Source of the DNA: Edolisoma coerulescens
Lineage: Eukaryota > Chordata > Aves > Passeriformes > Campephagidae
Direction of reading: 5' to 3'
NCBI GenBank assembly: GCA_013397115.1
Contig: VWZW01006279.1
Span: 1,261,752-1,325,751 of the forward strand
DNA length: 64,000 bases
A model generated the notes under the pieces. It had not been told where the DNA came from and did not search any database. It saw only the letters and a program-made list of their open reading frames with translations. Positions 57,261 to 64,000 of this stretch are shown here, piece after piece (within the stretch, counting starts at the first letter, position 1; each line of letters opens with the position of its first letter). Both the position numbers and the translations under genes were made by a program.

Positions 57261-60200
57261 TTGGGTAGTTTGTTCAGAAAAAAAAAAAGTTACTGCCCTA
57301 ATATCACTAAACAATTTGTTATACATTTATGTACTGAATTTATATCCAAAATGAATGTCACTCCTATGGTAAAAACAGTACGGTTGCAGCTCTCTAAAAT
57401 ATAGGATGACAACATTAGTGCTGCTGGTTTAGCCAGTGCAGCACATGAAATATTTTCAGGGTCCACTTGAGTTCTAAGAAGCAAAGCAGGGTCAGCAAAA
57501 AATACTTCCTCTGCAGCAGAGGCTGTAAATCTATATGTACATTCAAAGCGACTTGGAAAATGGCATTTCCAACATGCAGCTGTGGCTAAGAGGACAGGCT
57601 TAAATGCTGCTTAAGAGGCCATGATGGTGAAAATAATGCTATGAAGCAAGCGGATGTGATTTAAATATGAATCAGCTCAAACTCACTTATTTCTTCCAGC
57701 ATTTCCTGGCTTCAGCTTGCACTGGGGAGACCTTGACACCCACCTGTGCCTGTCTCAGACTCTGTAGACCACTAGCCTTCAAATGAACTCCATAGATGTT
57801 GGCATAGGTGCAGGGCTGTGGGGGACCAGTATGCTGTGATCCTACATGAAATGAACCTGAAAGTCTGATGAACTCTTGGAGCGAAAAGCAGAAGCCAGAA
57901 AGGTAGACTGATTTTAAAACAGACAGCAAAGGCTGACCTCTGGTAAAACTTGAGGGAACGTGCATGTCTCTTACAATTTTATTCCTTAGTATGCTTGAAT
58001 CATTCTCTTAAGTAAAACACTATTACCTCAAGTACAAATCTGTTCATTTTCTCATCCATAATGCTTGTGCCTGGAGTCTCTTCTAACTGGTTCCTTGCTT
58101 TTCCCTGCTACAGGTTTAAAGAAATGCAGCATGTACACCCTCACCACTCAATCAGCTTGTGTACCTGTCACATTCAGGGCAACTTGGAAATGGTCTGCAA
58201 TTCCAGGGATGCTATGCTTGCTTTTCCAGTCACTGCCACTACATCCTTTTGAGTGGACCAGCGTGCTGGGGAATGAGTCAAGAATAAGAAATGTGGGCCT
58301 GGCATCCTGCTGCAGGGTATTCCTTGACTTCCTTCCCTTTATAGGCCCTCACACATGCTTTGTTCCTATTCTTCTAATGGCATCATCTTATTAAGAAGCC
58401 AAAGTGCTGGAAAGAACTGTGAAAGGGTGCAATAATTGTAAAATGTTTCACTTATTCATGGCTTTTTTGTTGTTTTTCTTTAAGATCTCAACCTTGGTCA
58501 TTCAATGGAAAAAGATCAGAAAATTACTGTGAGCCCCAGTATCTGGCCGCTTTTTTCCAAGCTGAAAAAGCATCTTGGCCAGGGGAAGAGAAGGCCTGCA
58601 GAGATAAAAACCCAAAGTGGATGGCAGGTGGACTAGCACTGTACTTCCCTGTAGGCCCTCAAGAATTGCTGCCAGTTGTCATAAAGCTTGCCAATAATTC
58701 TTAGGAAGGGGAAATCTCAGAACCCCATTTCTTGATTGGTTCCTTTAATCCTTTCCTTGAACATGTCTCAGTATTGAAGATGTGCTGGCTGAAAAGATTG
58801 ACTTTGGATTCTGTGGAAAGCCACTGCAGAAATTACTCCAGGTGATGCTGGAAGCTTTTGCATGGGAATATCCTTTTTTATGCTGGTGGTTTGTTACTCA
58901 AGTGACAGAAAAATGCCTGGCAAGAAAAAGCCTTGATTCCACTGTTCCTGCTATTGCATTTGTGTTGCACACCATCATTAATTATTTGCCATCTTGTAAG
59001 AAGCCCTCGGGAGCCTGGTTCTCCACTGCCTCACACCTCATGTAATCATTTACATCAGTGCAAAGTGAGTGCAAAACACTCTCACACATCTGCAGAGAGG
59101 TCCAACTCCAGCAGCATTCCAGCAGACAGGGCAATGGAGGGTGAGCCTGGAAAGCATCAGAGCATGCATATGCACACCACTCTTGTTTGCACAAGACAAG
59201 CAGCATTGGTTCACCTTCAGCTTAATGCCACTGGCCAAGCAAGAGGACAGACAGACTCCTGACTGCCTCAGGGCAGTGCCCTAAATCTTCTTGAATCTCA
59301 CCACCAGCTGCACAAGGTGCTACAGACACTGCAACGTGAGTTTGTCACTGACCTGTGGCATGTGGGACATGTACCCTGCTCGTGGTGCTTTGTGGGGTGA
59401 CAGGGATTCCTTTCTGCTGCAGCCCTGGGGAGCTGCTGGGGTGTGCCAGATCCCCCTCCACGCCCAGGGTTCCTCCCAGCAGAGCAAGGCACACCTCACG
59501 AGCTGGATTTCTAAACGCAAGGTGGGCATTGCTGGCTGGGCTGTGGGAAAAGCCAGGTCCCAGGGCACCTGAAGGAGAAGATGGCTGAGGGTGATGTGGA
59601 AGGAGACCATGATGCATGGCCAATGTCACCCACAAAAAAAAAGGTGTGGGAGCAGGACAAGGTGAGAATACTGCAAAATAGAGGAGGTGACATTTCTGCA
59701 GAAAAACTGCTTTTGTTTCTTTCCCATTTCACAGGCATGTCTATTAAATGTGGCTTTTGCTGCCAAAGGACTTGTCATATTACATTAGGTTTAGCAACTT
59801 CTGCTGTGGCAAAGTGTGCAGCGTCTCCCTTCACATAAAGAAAATATTTTCACAAGTCTGTTCAACCTGCTAACTGTGATTACAGACAGTTGGCCCCTGA
59901 CATGACATCTATTGCTCCAGCGTCCAAGTAAGAGCCTCACAGCACTGCCCAGCCAGCTACCTGAAGAGCACATATGTGTGTGGAGATTTTAAACAAGTTT
60001 CTGCTAATGGCTTCATTTTGTACCCTTTTAGTAGGTCTTTAGCAGCTTGATAGAAAACATGGTACAGTAAAGTAATAAAAATAAAAAGAGTATGTGCAAG
60101 CTCCCTCTTTTTATGCTCACCTTGAAATGTATGATACGATACAATATATTACATCCATTTGCTGCTGCAAGTGCTCTTTGCATGCATATTTCTACTCTGC

Positions 60201-61849
60201 TCAGCAACATTCATCATAACTGAGAATCACTGCAATTGTCTACCTCCACTTGGGAGACAATCTCACACAGAGTGAAAATAAAAGACAGTGAGAAACAGCA
60301 CCAAAACCAGAGACCTGTAACATATGCTGACAACAAACACAAAAAACAGGTTGACCTAGTTGGGTGTCTGCATCACGGAGTCTAAGAGATGACTGGCTAG
60401 AGGAAAGTTTGCGATGAAATGAAAAAAAAAATGAACCCCAAAAAAACCCAAAGCAGAGCAAATGAGCAAAGCAGATACTTCCCTGTTCCCCATAGGATAT
60501 GCTGATCATGGTCACAGCATCTACTGGAAACTACTGCCGAGAGACCAACTTCTCCATCACTGCATCCAGTAACTGTGCAGCCTTCTGCAAGACCTATCTA
60601 TATATTTTCCTGGCATTTGGGAAGAAAGAAAGCATAATGAAGAGTTTGCCAGTACAAGAGAATATAATCTGGCAATCATTTGGTTATTAATGATTGGGCT
60701 TTTGGGGGGAGTGAGTTGTTTTAAATTGGGTTGGTTATTTTAAATATTTTGTATGAGTTTAAATCATTTTAAAATGTGTTAAATGCCCTGGCTTTTTGCC
60801 TTCACTTTCCTTTCCTGCACAAGCCATTTGTAGGGCCTGGATTCTTACATGACTTGGCCTATTCTGTCTTACTTTTTGGCAGGTCACTTTGCTCTATTCT
60901 TCTCCAAACAGAAATTAAGCTCTGGCCAAGGGAAAAGCAGAGCAGAATGCAGCCTGCTACAACAGCTTGTCGTGAGTTGGAAAGAACTCTGTGTTACAGA
61001 TGAGAGCTGATCAAATACCCTTCTCTTTTTTGTTGTTAATTTCACTGCCTTATTTTTAAACTTGCATGTGCATCTGCCAGCAGCACTGCATCTTGTTATA
61101 ATATTCTTATTAAGCAGGTGGATGAACAGTGAGCAGACAGAATGTAGTTCCATTTTGGTTTAGGGTAGGCTCTTCAGTGATTAAGTTTCATCTACATCTT
61201 CTGCGGGACTGGGAATTCAACTGATTCTACAGCATCAGTCTGAACAGTCTCCCTCACGGTTTTGTTTTCTATCATGTCAGAAACTTATTTACAAAAAGAT
61301 CATGTAAGATTCAATGCTGGGCACTCATAACTTCTTTTGCCAGAGTTGTATCCACTTTGGCAATAAAATAACTCAAGCCCAGAAATGATAAGTAAGAGCT
61401 GTACAGCTCCATTCTGCTTTCCCCATTTGCACTCTTTTTTTGTTGTTATCGTTGGTTTTTTTCAATTTTCCCTTTTATTCTCTGCTTGTATTGATATCTG
61501 AAGTGGGCCTGGATAAGCAACAAGAGGTGGGTGTCAAAACTCGGGGATGGAGAACTCACATTCCAAAACAAAACCATTTTTCCTCCTCCTTCTTTGCCCA
61601 TGGTTCAATTCAAAGAAATCATCTGAGAGCAGCCTACCCTGGTGCAGAGAAACTTTCCTGGAGATTTCTAATATGCTACAGTAAAAACCATTTTTTTTCC
61701 GAGACCCTCCATAAGTCCCCAGGGATTTTTCATGGTCCGGTCTTCGTTAAAATAGAAAGCATATTCGGGGGGAATGACTAATCCCCTGCCTGAATGCCAC
61801 ATGCCATTTGGACACTTTGTGATCTGGTACACTAACTCTCTGATTTGTT
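57261..61849. other. non-coding, one 14-bp palindrome
   Basis: Unique sequence. A GC-rich patch at 59340-59600 produces several overlapping frames on both strands (up to 96 codons), which is a sign of composition and not of coding. The palindrome at 61396-61409 is listed separately. Confidence 0.5.
61396..61409. repeat. 14-bp perfect palindrome
   Basis: GAGCTGTACAGCTC is fully self-complementary with no spacer. It could be a dimer site (AGCTGT half-sites resemble E-box variants) or chance. It lies in otherwise unremarkable unique DNA. Confidence 0.7.
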
Positions 61850-62680
61850 TGGCCTTGTGAAAACCTTTTAAGCTAGGCTCTGGAAATTTACCCCTGAAGC
61901 CTCTTCTGGGGCTTGTGTTTTTTATTTTTCTCCCATTTCCTCAAATCTTTCCCTGGTTTCTAAAGAGTGCCATCGTCCATTCCTGAGCCCTCAAATCCAA
62001 TTACCAAACAATGTACAAATATACGGCTGAGCGTGGTCTATGGGAACAGCTGCAAAATTGCTAATATTAGGTCTAATTTAGCTACAATAAATTAGCAAGT
62101 GTGTGGAAGCAAAATGATGACAGCATAATTATAACAAAAGTCGATGTGTTGAAGTATATGGATGACAATACATACTAATTTTAGCGAAAAAACGCAGCAA
62201 ATGAAATGCATGCAATGAACAGACGGGACTAATAGCTCAGACACATATACTTAATGTGACCAGTCAGTGTAAAAACAAAAAGATAGATGAAGCTGTTCAG
62301 AATCTAGTGCTAACAAGCAGTGTAGTCTGAAACCATTAACTGTCAGGGGTAATAACACTCAAAGTACTGAAGTGCAGTAAAACAGCAGCACTTTTCTCGG
62401 GATGATGTGCTGATGTACAAGCACACACCTGTGAAGAGGGTACTAAATCTATCCTTGCATTTATTACTATGGAGGGAGGAAAAACAACACTAATAATGTA
62501 AAGTATAAACGAAAATAGCAGACAGCAGAGAGTGACATTTGCATGGTCCCAGTCAGCTTGTTAGCTGAAGTGGGTTTTAATTAGCTATTTTCCAGCAAGC
62601 AAACGAGCAAATTAGTGGCAGCCATAAACAAGCAGAGACAATCAGGCCCAAAGAAAAAAAAAAAAAAGATCGGACCTTTT
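61850..62680. promoter_or_regulatory. strongest candidate enhancer / conserved block
   Basis: About 800 bases of unique AT-rich DNA with an unusually high number of ATTA-type cores. Examples are CCAATTACC near 61998, the palindrome CTAATATTAG (62061-62070), AAATTAGC near 62089, CATAATTATAAC near 62124, CTAATTTTAGCG near 62175, and TTTTAATTAGC with TAATTA at 62578-62583. It also has a SOX-like AACAATG near 62008, ATGCATGCAATG near 62207 and several isolated CpGs in AT-rich context (TACGGC, GTCGATG, AGCGAAAAAACGC). This is the classic look of a deeply conserved developmental enhancer. The assignment is inference, and target genes lie outside the window. Confidence 0.42.
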
Positions 62681-63724
62681 TCTGTGTGTTTTCCTTTTGG
62701 AAATACAATGCCTTCATGCTTCAGCTAAATATTTCTATTAACCAAAAGAATGTGGTAAAGCAAAGACCTTGGCAACTGTGCAAGTTCCCGAAGGGGCTCA
62801 AAACACAATGTTAATAGTACAGCGGGGACACAGAGCCCTGCTCTGAAGAAACCCACATTGAAGGCTAAACCTCGGGCCTCCCATGCAGAGCCTCAGGGGC
62901 TCCAGTGCACCTTGGCTCTGGTGAGCTGCCCTCCTGCTGAAGACTGCCCACCCATCCTCAGCTCTTGGGACAACAGGGCCCCAGCACCATCCCCCACTCC
63001 CACTCTGGGTGCGTAGCAGCATGTGCTTCAAAAAGTGTGATGCAGGGTGTAGGTGCCACCTTCTCCTTTGAACCGCAAGAGGCACAAGATGGGTGTTGCC
63101 AAAGGGGTGCCTGAGGCTACCAGCTGTTCCTGCTGCTGAGGAAGAGGGATATAGCTCTCCAAGGGCTGCAGGAGACGGGCCACTGGGGTGAGTGTGAGAA
63201 GGGGAGAGAGGTGAGCAGCAGGGACAACCCCTGTTGCTAAGCTATCTTGCTAAGAGAAGATGCTTATCAGTGTAGGATGCAGCCCTCGGCAGACAACATG
63301 GATTCAGGCAGTAACGAACAAGCCCACTTTTGGTGGTTTTTTTATTACCATAGTATTACTGGCTGCATAATGAAACCTGCCCCGCTGTTACAGCAACATG
63401 AACATGGGAGGAAGATCCTTCAGAGCCTGGTCAAGCAAGGCCCAAGGTTAAATAATTCACTGTAGTACTTTTGCTACTAAACTGATTATATTAATAATCA
63501 GCCATAATGAAAAACATGGCAAGCTTATCCCTCGAGTCAGTCATGTTTACCCTCCTGTTCCCTCTGATTTTAAGAAATGCTGATGCGGCAAAGATGGGAA
63601 ACCCAATACAAAGGACAGATTGCATACTTGTATCTTATGCTGAACATGCCCAAATCCTTCAGGTATAAAACCTGACAGCTGAAAAGCCAGGTAGCAGTAA
63701 ACAACTACTAGAGGTAGTTGCTAG
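62681..63724. other. non-coding, GC-richer patch
   Basis: About 62815-63235 is GC-rich with few CpGs. The reverse frame 62798-63085 (95 codons) has no domain. A small inverted repeat CAACTAC/GTAGTTG (63702-63708 with 63714-63720) lies directly before the SINE. Confidence 0.5.
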
Positions 63725-63940
63725 GCAGGAGAGTTCAGTGGTTTGAGCACTAATCTAGACCTCGGGAAATTTGAAGTTCATGTTTCCCTCTATCAGAAAC
63801 TTCTACGGCCATGGGTGACCCAGCCGATTTTTCTGGGGATAAAAGTACTTCTGCCTCAGGAATTTGCTGCAAAATGCTCATTAAATACTGTGTAAGGCTC
63901 AGATATTGTGGAGAAGGGGCTAATTAGTTGGAAGGAAGGG
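63725..63940 (+). mobile_element. MIR-like (CORE-SINE) retrotransposon relic
   Basis: A tRNA-like head has an A-box-like GTTCAGTGGTTTGAGCAC (63733-63750) and a B-box-like GAAGTTCATGTTTCC (63773-63787). It is followed by a MIR-type body, GGGTGACCCAG, then GGGGATAAAAGTACTTCTGCC. The tail, TTAAATACTGTGTAAGGCTC then AGATATTGTGG, resembles the L2-related 3' end of amniote MIR elements, which lies near GCGCTCAGATACTATGG. It is a 3'-tailed, tRNA-derived SINE mobilised in the past by L2-type LINEs. The head is too diverged to be a working tRNA gene. Confidence 0.6.
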
Positions 63941-64000
63941 AAAACACCTAATAGAAATTAATCTTATTTATGCATCACTATTGGTACATGTGGCACTAGA

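Noticed and set aside
63733..63805. Possible intact tRNA gene
   Set aside because: A- and B-box-like strings are present, but no cloverleaf with a paired acceptor stem can be drawn, and the sequence continues into a SINE body.
1..64000. CRISPR array, bacterial operon, insertion sequence or phage
   Set aside because: No regularly spaced direct repeats, no long bacterial-type frames and no ribosome-binding-site pattern. The sequence is vertebrate in character.

Overview
This window looks like a piece of a bird nuclear genome: an AT-rich intergenic (or very long intronic) stretch with no protein-coding gene that I can support. Three things point to a bird. The interspersed repeats I can recognise are CR1-type non-LTR retrotransposons, including one truncated 3' end of the avian type (42481-42606). 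Repeat density is very low compared with a mammal, with no L1, Alu or B1-like sequence seen. What remains is old, decayed amniote repeats and scattered simple repeats. A crocodilian or turtle cannot be fully excluded, but the sparse repeats fit a bird better. One unresolved base (38862) shows this is assembly sequence.

Layout. 1-9560 is unique sequence with a few AT-rich, enhancer-like blocks. 9560-11465 is the largest element: a decayed CR1 covering the end of the reverse-transcriptase ORF and the 3' tail, split by a second insertion with 12-bp inverted ends (about 10641-10995). 11466-29490 is unique sequence with simple repeats and candidate conserved blocks. At 29490-30200 an AT-rich block adjoins a compact CpG-rich islet, the most promoter-like place in the window. 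30200-42480 is again unique. 42481-43460 holds the avian CR1 tail and a weak LTR-like fragment. 50893-51135 is a second CR1 ORF fragment with a stop codon in a conserved motif. 56960-57260 and 61850-62680 are dense in homeodomain-type ATTA cores and look like developmental enhancers. The right edge (63725-63940) carries a tRNA-headed MIR-like SINE.

The open reading frames present are short (210 codons at most), lack recognisable domains apart from the CR1 relics, and overlap on both strands as expected by chance. I therefore annotate no functional CDS. If the window has a function it is most likely regulatory: a gene desert with distal enhancers and perhaps a non-coding transcript. I did not find a defence system, CRISPR array, operon or other novel gene system. 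The enhancer-like calls rest on motif content and texture read by eye; a cross-species alignment would decide them.
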